DNA from: Calothrix sp. NIES-4105
GTDB taxonomy: Bacteria > Cyanobacteriota > Cyanobacteriia > Cyanobacteriales > Nostocaceae
Length of the DNA: 64,000 bases
Direction: 5' to 3'
Assembly (NCBI RefSeq): GCF_002368415.1
Contig: NZ_AP018290.1
Span: forward strand, 2,235,470 to 2,299,469
Part shown: positions 45,631 to 54,096 of the stretch, piece after piece
Numbering within the stretch: the first letter of the stretch is position 1
Layout of the letters: each line of letters starts with the position of its first letter
Position numbers and translations under genes: made by a program
The notes under the pieces: model-generated
Told to the model about the DNA's origin: nothing
Seen by the model: the letters and a program-made list of their open reading frames with translations, nothing else
Database searches by the model: none

Positions 45631-47790
45631 ATGTTGACTTATCCCAATTTAGAGCAAGCGCTAAAACATCACTTCGGTTATGACAATTTTCGCCCTGGAC
45701 AGCGAGAGATTATCGAAGGCGCCTTACAAAATCGGGATTTATTGGTGATAATGCCTACAGGTGGTGGAAAATCATTATGTTTTCAGCTACCTGCTTTGAT
45801 GCGAACGGGGTTAACGGTAGTAGTGTCACCGTTGATAGCGTTGATGCAAGACCAAGTGGAAGCACTGCAAAAGAATGGAATTAATGCAACATTTCTTAAT
45901 AGTAGTTTAAATTCACATCAAGCACGGTTACGTGAACAAGCTATACTCAATGGTAAAGTAAGATTGCTTTATGTGGCGCCAGAACGGTTGATGAGTGAAA
46001 GGTTTTTACCGTTTTTGGATTTAGTACAGCATCAAATTGGAATTTCGAGTTTTGCTATTGATGAAGCACATTGTGTGTCAGAGTGGGGACATGATTTTCG
46101 TCCAGAATATCGGCAATTAAAATCACTACGTCAAAGATATCCAAATGTTCCTGTAGTTGCTTTAACCGCTACAGCTACCGAACGAGTACGTTCAGATATT
46201 ATTGAGCAATTGGGATTAAAGAAACCAAGTATATATATTACCAGTTTTAACCGCGAAAATTTATATTATGAAGTTCGTACCAGAACCAAAAACGCTTACG
46301 CACAAATTTTAGAGATGATTCGTGAAAGTGACGGTTCGACAATTATCTACTGTCTGACTCGCAAGCAGGTAGACGAACTAACTTTTCAACTTCAACATAG
46401 CAAAATATCTGTTTTACCTTACCATGCTGGTTTATCTGATGAAGAACGCAGCAGTAACCAAACTCGTTTTATTCGTGATGATGTACGTGTGATAGTCGCG
46501 ACAATTGCTTTTGGGATGGGTATCAATAAACCTGATGTGCGGTTGGTAGTTCATTATAACTTACCTCGGAACTTAGAAAGTTATTATCAAGAGTCTGGAC
46601 GCGCGGGGAGAGATGGGGAGTCATCGAGGTGTACTTTATTTTTCAACGTTGGTGATATAAAGACGATTGAATGGAGTATCGCACAGAAAACTGACGAACA
46701 AGAACAAAAAATCGCGCGTCAACAGTTACGGCAAGTAATAGACTACGCTGAAACTAATATATGTCGTCGTACAGTTCAACTTGGTTACTTTGGTGAACGC
46801 TTTGCAGGGAACTGCGGTGGATGTGATAACTGTCGTAACCCTCAACCAACTCAAGACTGGACGTTGGAAGCAATGAAGTTTCTATCGTGTGTCGCGCGTT
46901 CTAAAGAGAAATTTGGCATGACGCACGTTATAGATATACTACGCGGCGCCAAAACAGAGAAGATAAAGTTGTATGAACACGATAAACTTTCGACATACGG
47001 TATCGGTAAAGATAAAACAGTAAACGAATGGAGAACGCTAGCACGTTCCTTATTACAGCAAGGTTTTCTCGAACAAACTACCGATGGTTACTCTGTTCTC
47101 AAGCTGAATGCACAGAGTTGGGAAATTATGCGGCGCCAGCGTACAGTATTTATAGTAGTACCCGCAGCCCAAAAAGTCGCTGTACAAGAAATAAGTGGTA
47201 ATAATGTAGAAATAGAACTACTATTTCAGAGATTACGTTCATTGCGTAAAAAGTTAGCAGATGCTCAAGGTGTGGCGCCGTATGTTATCTTTGCTGATTC
47301 TACCTTAAAATTAATGGCACAATCACGACCGCAAACCAAAGAAGCATTTAGCAAACTTTCAGGTGTGGGCAATCATAAATTAGCAGAATACGGTAGTCAG
47401 TTCGTCAACGAAATTTGTGCATACTGTCGAGAAAATAATTTAGCATCAGAAAAACAAGAAATTACCCCTATTGCGAATAATGCAGCAACAAGCACTGAAA
47501 TAATGAGCTTGCAATTACATCAAGAAGGTTTAAGTATTAATGAAATAGCCAAAAAACGTAACTTAAAACCTTCTACAGTTATGCGTCATCTTATTGATTT
47601 AATGGATAAAAATCATGATATAGACATAAATTTATTAGTACCAGTACAAAAACAGCAAGTTATCTGGAAAGTTTTAAATACGCTTGGAGATATTTCACTA
47701 ACCCCAGTTAAAGAATATTTAGGTAGCGATTATAGTTTTGAAGAAATAAGATTAGTTAAAAGCAGATGGAAAAGGAAAAACAGAAAATAG
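45631..47790 (+). CDS. recQ: ATP-dependent DNA helicase RecQ
   Basis: A 719-residue 3'-5' helicase for recombination and fork repair. Walker [13 protein letters not shown] is near residue 45, with DEAH box [15 protein letters not shown] and motif [12 protein letters not shown]. The zinc-binding RQC region carries [14 protein letters not shown] and [12 protein letters not shown] is at about 525-600, and a C-terminal HTH domain ([20 protein letters not shown]) is typical of longer RecQ. The 3' end overlaps the acetyltransferase gene by 25 nt. Confidence 0.96.
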   Translation: MLTYPNLEQALKHHFGYDNFRPGQREIIEGALQNRDLLVIMPTGGGKSLCFQLPALMRTGLTVVVSPLIALMQDQVEALQKNGINATFLNSSLNSHQARLREQAILNGKVRLLYVAPERLMSERFLPFLDLVQHQIGISSFAIDEAHCVSEWGHDFRPEYRQLKSLRQRYPNVPVVALTATATERVRSDIIEQLGLKKPSIYITSFNRENLYYEVRTRTKNAYAQILEMIRESDGSTIIYCLTRKQVDELTFQLQHSKISVLPYHAGLSDEERSSNQTRFIRDDVRVIVATIAFGMGINKPDVRLVVHYNLPRNLESYYQESGRAGRDGESSRCTLFFNVGDIKTIEWSIAQKTDEQEQKIARQQLRQVIDYAETNICRRTVQLGYFGERFAGNCGGCDNCRNPQPTQDWTLEAMKFLSCVARSKEKFGMTHVIDILRGAKTEKIKLYEHDKLSTYGIGKDKTVNEWRTLARSLLQQGFLEQTTDGYSVLKLNAQSWEIMRRQRTVFIVVPAAQKVAVQEISGNNVEIELLFQRLRSLRKKLADAQGVAPYVIFADSTLKLMAQSRPQTKEAFSKLSGVGNHKLAEYGSQFVNEICAYCRENNLASEKQEITPIANNAATSTEIMSLQLHQEGLSINEIAKKRNLKPSTVMRHLIDLMDKNHDIDINLLVPVQKQQVIWKVLNTLGDISLTPVKEYLGSDYSFEEIRLVKSRWKRKNRK

Positions 47791-48305
47791 AGTTTTCAGT
47801 TCGTTTAGCTCGACCTGAAGATGCTACTCAAATACATTATGTTCACGTTGACTCAGTACGTCAACTTTGTGCAGGAGACTATACAAAGGAACAAATAGAA
47901 GCTTGGGTTGGACATCTGAACCCCGAAAAGCTTCGTCAATACATGATAAATGGCGCCGAGGATGAAGTATTATATATTGCTGAGAATAAGAATAATTTAA
48001 TAATAGGTTTTTCGTCTTTTGATAAAAATGGGGATATAAACGCTATTTACGTTCATCCTGAGTATATACGTAAAAGAGTTGGGAAGCAGCTACTTAACGC
48101 CGTTGAAATGGAAGCAATAGCTTACAATTATAGAAAGTTACAAATTTCAGCTTCTATAACTGCTATTCCTTTTTACAAAGCAAATAATTATAAATTCCTG
48201 AAGTACTCATCGCATACCTTGCGCTCTGGTGTGGTAATACCATGCGCTTTAATGGAGAAGACTTTGGCAACGGATTTAACGGATGTAACGGATAAGTTTT
48301 TATAA
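47766..48305 (+). CDS. GNAT family N-acetyltransferase
   Basis: 179 residues, starting inside recQ in another frame, so translation is likely coupled. It has the GNAT core: an N-terminal [15 protein letters not shown] strand-helix, the acetyl-CoA pyrophosphate loop [18 protein letters not shown] (R-x-x-G-x variant) and a final [15 protein letters not shown]. The substrate is unknown. The last about 13 residues ([13 protein letters not shown]) are read from an R2 repeat arm and appear to be acquired. Confidence 0.88.
   Translation: MEKEKQKIEFSVRLARPEDATQIHYVHVDSVRQLCAGDYTKEQIEAWVGHLNPEKLRQYMINGAEDEVLYIAENKNNLIIGFSSFDKNGDINAIYVHPEYIRKRVGKQLLNAVEMEAIAYNYRKLQISASITAIPFYKANNYKFLKYSSHTLRSGVVIPCALMEKTLATDLTDVTDKFL
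48265..48294. repeat. R2 single arm inside a coding 3' end
   Basis: GGCAACGGATTTAACGGATG and the following TAACGGAT form the clean R2 arm, translated in frame as the acetyltransferase C-terminus. No inverted partner arm follows. Confidence 0.75.
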
Positions 48306-48342
48306 ATGAATGAGGTTAATTAAATATTAAATTTTTTATATG

Positions 48343-48371
48343 TAAAAACCCGGTTGTGTTTAAACCGGGTT
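48343..48371 (-). terminator. Minus-strand terminator after the 58-aa gene
   Basis: AACCCGGTT / AACCGGGTT with a 7-nt loop, followed on the minus strand by TTTTT. It may also stop plus-strand readthrough from recQ. Confidence 0.75.
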
Positions 48372-48419
48372 ATGTATCGATTTGAACTAGCTGTGTATTT
48401 AGGGAAAAAAATATTTAAG

Positions 48420-48596
48420 CTAACCTTCAGTAAGGAAAGTAGGTACTTCTTCACTTGGCGCCTGTGATAATGTTTCTTGCTGTGCTTTATTAATTTGCTT
48501 GTCTCTATCAGTCAGCAATATTGACAGTAGCTTTGGCAATGCAATACAAATAGTCGCACAGAAGAGCGTTAGGAGTAAACCGTCTGTTAAATTCAA
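48420..48596 (-). CDS. Small single-helix membrane protein, 58 aa (TTG start)
   Basis: A TTG start at 48596 with GGGAGAAGG just upstream. The N-terminus LNLTDGLLLTLFCATICIAL matches the start of the next minus-strand gene (MNLTDTILLTLVSTITCLVL), which fixes the start. One membrane helix (about 7-29), then a polar cytoplasmic tail ending VPTFLTEG. A terminator follows. No family recognised; a paralogue pair with 48796-49050. Confidence 0.65.
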   Translation of the reverse strand: MNLTDGLLLTLFCATICIALPKLLSILLTDRDKQINKAQQETLSQAPSEEVPTFLTEG

Positions 48597-48748
48597 AGCC
48601 TTCTCCCTTTGTTTTAATAATGGGTCTATCTATTAAGTGTGCAGTATATTAACTAATATGTGATCAACTGAATGTTTGGAATTTCTTCTAATAATCATAA
48701 GCTGAAATTAATATAAAGTTTTGTAAATAAGATTAGAGCAAGATATTG

Positions 48749-48784
48749 AAAAGGGAGATGCTGACCATTGTAGGCAATCTCCCC
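48749..48784 (-). terminator. Minus-strand terminator after the 84-aa gene
   Basis: GGGAGATTGC / GCATCTCCC stem followed on the minus strand by TTTT. It ends 12 nt after the stop of the 84-residue gene. Confidence 0.7.
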
Positions 48785-48795
48785 ATCAAGTTGTT

Positions 48796-49050
48796 CTAAT
48801 GTGGAGAACATCTCTCGCAGAACTGCGGGCTGAATTTACATGATGGAGTGGTTTTCAAGGTATAGCTGGCACAAAATGGAAAACTAGTAACTTTTGGCTT
48901 ATGTTTATGTTTTTCTTTTTGAAGAACAATAACGTGATTTTGTTTTCTGGATTGATTACCAAGCGCCAAAATCATTGAAACCATTCGTGGTAACACAAGG
49001 CAGGTAATTGTACTTACTAAAGTCAGTAATATGGTGTCTGTTAAATTCAT
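48796..49050 (-). CDS. Small single-helix membrane protein, 84 aa
   Basis: Start at 49050 (MNLTDTILLTLV), with AGAGGT 9 nt upstream. One membrane helix at about 6-30, then a basic tail rich in K and H (KEKHKHKPK) and a cysteine-containing C-terminus (FCERCSPH). The N-terminal 30 residues are homologous to the 58-residue neighbour, while the tails differ completely. Function unknown. Both genes carry their own terminator, so each is likely a separate small transcript. Confidence 0.6.
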   Translation of the reverse strand: MNLTDTILLTLVSTITCLVLPRMVSMILALGNQSRKQNHVIVLQKEKHKHKPKVTSFPFCASYTLKTTPSCKFSPQFCERCSPH

Positions 49051-49449
49051 GTCTGGTTTACCTCTTAATGAATCGTAGTAGGCTGTGTACCTTAAGATTT
49101 TAGGTTTTAGACCTTGGACTAAAAGCAATCCAAAGCCTAAAATTCAAAATCTAAAATAGATGTGCGCTGCGGTTGTTCAGAGGGCAAAAACCCGTGTCGT
49201 TTAATCAACGGGTTTGAAGCATCACTGTTTGCTTATATAAGCCTAACATAACATAGAGTTAACTCAATAGATGAATGAGTTCTGGTATGAATGAATAAAT
49301 GCCAAACAGTTGTGTCTTTTTGAGTAGGTTATGTTTACTTTGATGCGGAATATGCTGGAAACAGTATTAGTTCAGTTTTTAGGTAGTTATAGGGTGAGTT
49401 GGTTATGGTAAAAACATATATGACGCAAATTTCTTAGAGTACTATACGA
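49051..49449. other. Spacer with a minus-strand terminator
   Basis: Contains the promoter side of the 84-residue gene and a hairpin AAACCCGT/ACGGGTTT at 49188-49215, followed on the minus strand by TTTTT. No intact minus-strand gene is found upstream of that hairpin, so it may end an unrecognised small RNA. Confidence 0.45.
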
Positions 49450-50465
49450 AGCGAGAGCGCGACGACTGCAAAGCATTTGCTTGATTATTCAGATGTTGAG
49501 ACGCTGCCAGAAATATGGTACGAAGTAGCAAAGCGATATTCTGATGTAATGGCAGTTAATGACCCTCATGCCAAACCAAGAAGTTGTTTTAACTTACACG
49601 CAATTAAATCAAAAAATTCAGTGTTTTGCGGCTGGTTTACAGGCGTTGGGAGTGGCGCCAGGTGATAGAAGTGAACGAGCAGAGTTGTTTATTATTCAAA
49701 ACAGTGGTAGCACTGGTCTAGTACTGGAGAACTTAAAAACTGCGAACTTAATGCACCAAGTTAATTCGTTGGGGGCAGTAGTGGCGCCACAAGTTGGACA
49801 CATCATATTAAGTATTTTGCCGACGTGGCACAGTTACGAGCGCAGTTGCGAATATTATCTGTTGTCACAGGGATGTACGCAGATTTACACAAATTTGCGT
49901 TCAGCAAAGGCAATTGATAGCGAAGGCGTGCGAAAGATACCATTGTATTAACCTATATCGACCAAATTATGCTGGTTGGACAAGTAAAGCGCTGTTTGGG
50001 CGCCTTAATCGTTCCTCTCACTTTTTACGTATGTGGAAAAACAACGTAAAATCTAACCCTCCTGATTGGCGGGTGACGAGAGGTAAGAGTCGGGTTGGGC
50101 GCTTCAGTATCCTGCAAGGGGAGAGTTTTTCAACATAGCGTGAAAAATCAGAATCGTTCCTAATGTTGAAGCGCTTGAAAAATGGGCAGAAACGCAGAAT
50201 TTAAAACTATGTATACAAAGAGACAATGTTACACTGTCAGGCAGCCAAGAAATAAATTTGGAGAGTAAAATAATCCTGGATTTATTTCCGCAAGAACTTA
50301 ACCGAAAAATGCAGAATCGTCCCGGATACCGTCCGGACGACCGTATAGGAGCATTTTAGGTTAATTCTAGAGCCGTTTTCAATTGAAAACGGTTTAATGA
50401 CACAAACATTGAAGGTAAGCGGCACGTTGTAATGGAACGCCCCAAGCGATACTATTAACAACATG
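49450..50465 (+). pseudogene. Decayed long-chain acyl-ACP/acyl-CoA synthetase
   Basis: Recognisable pieces in changing frames: DYSDVETLPEIWYEVAKRYS, EVVLTYTQLNQKIQCFAAGL, STGLVLENLKT, NLMHQVNSLGAVVAPQVG, LPTWHSYERSCEYYLLSQGC, then NVEALEKWAETQNLKLC, NRPGYRPDDRIGAF and EPFSIENGLMTQTLK. Order matches cyanobacterial Aas (AMP-forming). Large internal deletions (including the AMP-binding loop region), frameshifts and stops remove function. An intact copy would be expected elsewhere. Confidence 0.88.
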
Positions 50466-50515
50466 TTCGCCCCTGCCTCCACAACAGTTAACTAACGAGT
50501 GAACGTGAAAACATT

Positions 50516-50962
50516 ATGGATGTCTCCAAGCAACTACTATTAAAGCGTGCTGTCAACGTCAAAGCGGTTGTTACCCCGCTTTGGAAAGAAGAAGTACAGC
50601 AGCAACTTCAAGGTCAAATTATCCAAATAGACCAACAGCTACAACAACTCGATGTTCAAGGACAGCGGGCAATAGCAGAAATTCAAAAACAAGGTTTACA
50701 ACCACCCGGTCCTCAAACCTTACAGCAGATAGACAATATCCAAGCGCAGGTGAATGAGAAAAAAAGTGAACTGCTAGAACAAAAGAACCAAAGCTTGCAA
50801 AATCTCCAACAAGTTCAGCTATTGGAACTTGACCAAGAAGTAAATCAATTCCAAATGGAAGGTTTCTTCCGCGTCGAACCAGGGGATAACTTAATTAGTA
50901 AGTTACAAGTCGAAGTAGTCATCCGTGATGGAGTCGTCGAAGAAATTCGCGGAGACATCTAA
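50516..50962 (+). CDS. YlqD family protein
   Basis: A 148-residue protein. A strand-rich start (LLLKRAVNVKAVVTPLWKEE) leads into a long glutamine-rich coiled coil (about 27-110), then a beta-type end (FFRVEPGDNLISKLQVEVV). This matches YlqD, a widespread protein of unknown function. Soluble. An R4 repeat block follows immediately. Confidence 0.85.
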   Translation: MDVSKQLLLKRAVNVKAVVTPLWKEEVQQQLQGQIIQIDQQLQQLDVQGQRAIAEIQKQGLQPPGPQTLQQIDNIQAQVNEKKSELLEQKNQSLQNLQQVQLLELDQEVNQFQMEGFFRVEPGDNLISKLQVEVVIRDGVVEEIRGDI

Positions 50963-50964
50963 AA

Positions 50965-51147
50965 AAGTTATGAGTGCTGAGTGCGCTCGTGCTGAGTGCT
51001 GAGTAGAGTTAGAAGTTAGGAGTTAAGAGTTAGGAGTTAAGAGTTAGAAATTAATACTCAGCATTCAGTACTCTCCTCAGCACTCAGCACTTTCTACTCA
51101 GCACTCTCCTCAGCACTCTCCTCAGCACTCAGCACTTTCTACTCAGC
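50965..51147. repeat. R4 repeat block between YlqD and a secreted protein
   Basis: Units of AGTGCTGAGT and GTGCGCTCGTGCTGAG, then AGAGTTAGGAGTTA units, then several ACTCAGCACT/CTCTCCTCAGC units in inverse orientation. The last unit supplies the TAG stop of the following minus-strand gene. Confidence 0.88.
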
Positions 51148-51627
51148 ACTTTCTTGGTTTCGTTTTCCGACCCATACTATTTGCCACATGGGAGGTGAGG
51201 TAGCGAGTATAGTGCGTCCAAAGCTGCTGAGTTCGACACGGTAGCGAACTGCATCGCGAGAGTTTTTAACTAAATCTTTTTGAGTAATTGTTACTAAAGC
51301 TTGATTGGGTTGAGGGTAAGCAACCTCGACTTTTCGAGGTTTACGCTCAATTCCATTTGTATCAAATGCTTCCATTGCTAGCGATGCTGGGTCTGTACCT
51401 TGGAGCGCGGATTTTATACTTTCTAAAGGTATCGTTTTATATTTCGCGCGTTCGGGGTTAGCTGCAATGTCAGCAGCTTCTATTGCCACAGGAGGTTGTT
51501 GCGCTTGCACGTTCTGATTTGTATAAACCAGTGTGGATGAATTAGAACTGTTAAAAATAACGCTAGCGCTGATAGTGGCAAAGATACTTAGTATCAAAAT
51601 AAAAGCGATCTTTGGCTTTGCCGACAT
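51139..51627 (-). CDS. Hypothetical exported protein, 162 aa
   Basis: An N-terminal helix (residues 6-25) acts as a signal anchor or signal peptide. A short linker leads to a domain with YKTIPLESIKSALQGTDP and a beta-sheet pair (VEVAYPQPNQALVTITQ, RYRVELSSFG). No named family recognised. The last residues (ESAE) and the stop derive from an R4 repeat. Confidence 0.65.
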   Translation of the reverse strand: MSAKPKIAFILILSIFATISASVIFNSSNSSTLVYTNQNVQAQQPPVAIEAADIAANPERAKYKTIPLESIKSALQGTDPASLAMEAFDTNGIERKPRKVEVAYPQPNQALVTITQKDLVKNSRDAVRYRVELSSFGRTILATSPPMWQIVWVGKRNQESAE

Positions 51628-51865
51628 AACAAAACGTTGTGTGAGAAGGTTTAATTATCAACTTTGCATTTTAAGTCTATATACGGTGTTTCCTCCTATA
51701 ATCTGATAACTTTATGTATAAATCACACTTTGGAGAGAGGGGTAAGGTAGTTGCTTACAAAATTTATAGACACAAATATCATACAGATGGTTCCTCGCAC
51801 GCTTTGAAGAGCTACAATTCGATTTGGCACAATCTATAATTTATCGATTAACCTAACCACACAAG

Positions 51866-53167
51866 ATGAGCATTTACGAAGTATTCATGCCCGCGCTTAG
51901 TTCCACCATGACCGAAGGCAAAATAGTCTCTTGGGCAAAATCACCCGGTGACAAAGTGGAAAAAGGCGAAACTGTGGTGGTCGTCGAGTCTGATAAAGCC
52001 GATATGGATGTAGAATCCTTTTACGAAGGATACCTTGCCCATATCATAGTTCAAGCTGGTGATTCGGCGCCTGTTGGAGAAGCGATTGCTTATATTGTTG
52101 AAACCGAAGCAGAAATAGCCACCGCTTCATCACAAGCAAAATCAACTTCTGAAGCTGTTGTACAACCAGTTGCTGCGATGTCGGGTGCCAGTACAACCGC
52201 AACACCAACAACAGCAAACTCTAATGGCTCAAACCATCGCTCTGGTCGAGTTGTAGCTTCACCGCGCGCAAAGAAATTAGCAAAAGAGCTAAAAGTTGAG
52301 TTAGATAAAATAACTGCTGGTAGTGGTCCGTTTGGTCGTATTGTTGCTGCTGATATAGAAGCTCTTGCTGGCAAAGTCTCAACCACTACAACTCCTGTCG
52401 TTGCTCCAGTCGTTGCTCCACCTGAAACACCAGTTAATATACCAGCACCTGTTGCAAAACCAGCACCCACTCCTACACCAGTTTCAGTAGTGCCAGGAAC
52501 AACAACACCATTTAACACGTTGCAAAATGCTGTTAACCGGAGTATGGTTGCTAGCTTGGCAGTTCCTGTTTTCCGTGTTGGCTATACTATCACCACTGAC
52601 GCTCTCGACAAACTCTACAAACAGCTTAAATCTAAAGGTGTAACAATGAGCGCGCTGCTAGCGAAAGCTGTAGCGGTAACACTACAAAAACATCCTTTAT
52701 TAAATGCGAGTTATTCAGATCAGGGAATTGTGCATCACTCTGGCATTAATATAGCTGTTGCAGTTGCGATGGACGATGGTGGACTAATTACACCAGTACT
52801 GCAAAACGCTGATCAACTTGATATTTATTCGCTCTCACGTAACTGGAAGTCACTCGTAGACCGTGCGCGCGCGAAACAACTTCAACCAGAAGAATACAGT
52901 ACTGGCACTTTTACAATTTCCAATTTAGGAATGTTTGGTGTTGATACATTCGATGCCATCTTACCACCAGGACAAGGTTCAATACTCGCAATCGGCGCCT
53001 CACGTCCTCAAGTTGTAGCAACCCCTGATGGTATGTTCGGTGTAAAACAGCAAATGCAAGTTAATATTACCTGCGACCACCGTATTATATATGGCGCCCA
53101 TGCAGCTGCCTTCTTAAAAGACTTGGCATCGTGCATTGAAACCAATACACAATCGTTGACTATGTAA
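51866..53167 (+). CDS. pdhC: Pyruvate dehydrogenase E2 (dihydrolipoyl acetyltransferase)
   Basis: A 433-residue E2 core of pyruvate dehydrogenase, making acetyl-CoA. One lipoyl domain with the modified lysine at about Lys44 (ESDKADMDV); an alanine/proline-rich linker; the E3/E1-binding domain (ASPRAKKLAKELKVEL, about 135-175); a second proline-rich linker; and the catalytic domain from about 215. The catalytic histidine lies in CDHRIIYGA (about His405), the Tyr-for-Asp variant also found in plastid E2. Complete, with no neighbouring E1 or E3 gene. Confidence 0.96.
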   Translation: MSIYEVFMPALSSTMTEGKIVSWAKSPGDKVEKGETVVVVESDKADMDVESFYEGYLAHIIVQAGDSAPVGEAIAYIVETEAEIATASSQAKSTSEAVVQPVAAMSGASTTATPTTANSNGSNHRSGRVVASPRAKKLAKELKVELDKITAGSGPFGRIVAADIEALAGKVSTTTTPVVAPVVAPPETPVNIPAPVAKPAPTPTPVSVVPGTTTPFNTLQNAVNRSMVASLAVPVFRVGYTITTDALDKLYKQLKSKGVTMSALLAKAVAVTLQKHPLLNASYSDQGIVHHSGINIAVAVAMDDGGLITPVLQNADQLDIYSLSRNWKSLVDRARAKQLQPEEYSTGTFTISNLGMFGVDTFDAILPPGQGSILAIGASRPQVVATPDGMFGVKQQMQVNITCDHRIIYGAHAAAFLKDLASCIETNTQSLTM

Positions 53168-53246
53168 TATTACTTAACATAGCACTAAATTTTATTTTCA
53201 AAGCTCGGTTTCTAGTGAAATCGAGCTTATTATTTTATATAGATTA

Positions 53247-53366
53247 AAAATTCGCTACCAAATTATCACCGACCGTCATCGCGGCGCCTTGTCATGTATA
53301 TCATCACCAGGAATGGGCGCCGAATTTATTATCGAAATACCAATTCAACAAAACGATACAGTTTAA
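53247..53366 (+). pseudogene. Histidine-kinase C-terminal fragment
   Basis: About 39 codons reading IRYQIITDRHRGALSCISSP and on through GMGAEFIIEIPI to a stop. It matches the G2-box end of a sensor histidine kinase ATPase domain (pattern GxGxxFxIxIP). No upstream kinase remains; the fragment sits between E2 and DUF4178. Confidence 0.65.
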
Positions 53367-53950
53367 TCGCGGTACACAGTTCTACCATCACCAGGTAATA
53401 TTGTTAGCGACCGAGGACTGATTTTTTCTCCAACGGAAACTTCAATATCTCCATCCCAAACTTCTATTGATAAAACTTGTCCATCTGCGCTTTCATAGTC
53501 AAAATATTGACATTTTTCTGCTGTCCGTTTCATTGTTAAACCAGTACGTGTCATCCTAGCTTGACCAGAATCTATACACGTATATGTTTCTCCTGCAAAG
53601 TTTAGTTCAGGTGGTGGGTTACTTACATCAAGTTGGTTTGTTGGTTGAAGTAACGCGACTTCAACACGGTCATCTTCTTCGACAGATAACCAAGCTATTT
53701 TATCTTTGTCTTGTAATAAATATTCATACCAGTAATAGGCGCCTACTTGGTAAGTCAATCTACCTTCAACTACCCAATCTATAGCCATATGCTGGACAAT
53801 ATCACCAATTTCTAAGTCAAATATAGTGCGGTTTATTGGCGCCAGCGTTTTAGTAGATGTGGTTGGTTTTAAAAGTTTTAATATTTGTTGACGCTGTGTA
53901 TAAATAATAGCTGCACTCACCGCGATGATTCCTAACCAAATATATAACAT
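53363..53950 (-). CDS. DUF4178 family protein
   Basis: 195 residues. One N-terminal membrane helix (about 2-18), then the DUF4178 beta-domain with FDLEIGDIVQHMAIDWVVEG, YYWYEYLLQD and AWLSVEEDDRVEVALL. DUF4178 genes often lie beside spermidine-synthase-like and DUF350 genes in envelope-stress or ion-related clusters; here the next upstream minus-strand gene is spermidine-synthase-like. Function unknown. Confidence 0.85.
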   Translation of the reverse strand: MLYIWLGIIAVSAAIIYTQRQQILKLLKPTTSTKTLAPINRTIFDLEIGDIVQHMAIDWVVEGRLTYQVGAYYWYEYLLQDKDKIAWLSVEEDDRVEVALLQPTNQLDVSNPPPELNFAGETYTCIDSGQARMTRTGLTMKRTAEKCQYFDYESADGQVLSIEVWDGDIEVSVGEKISPRSLTILPGDGRTVYRD

Positions 53951-53961
53951 TCTTTAACTCC

Positions 53962-54096
53962 TGTACGGGCGGGTTGATCTATATCATGGTAAATAATGAA
54001 AAATTTAGGTGAACCCGCATAAAGGCGCCGACTGTACGGGCGGGTTAATCTATATCATCGTAAATAATCAAAAATTTAGGTGAACCCGCCCCTACG
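53962..54096. repeat. R1 repeat, two tandem copies
   Basis: Two R1 units in direct order, each with GTACGGGCGGGTT at the left and TAGGTGAACCCGC at the right, split by a GGCGCC-containing joint. The right end supplies the TAG of the spermidine-synthase-like gene. Confidence 0.88.

Noticed and set aside
49477-49951. Two overlapping plus-strand frames taken as genes
   Set aside because: They are successive frames of one decayed acyl-ACP synthetase.
52090-52518. 142-codon minus-strand frame in pyruvate dehydrogenase E2
   Set aside because: Antisense of the Ala/Pro-rich linkers; valine/glycine-rich low complexity typical of a shadow.
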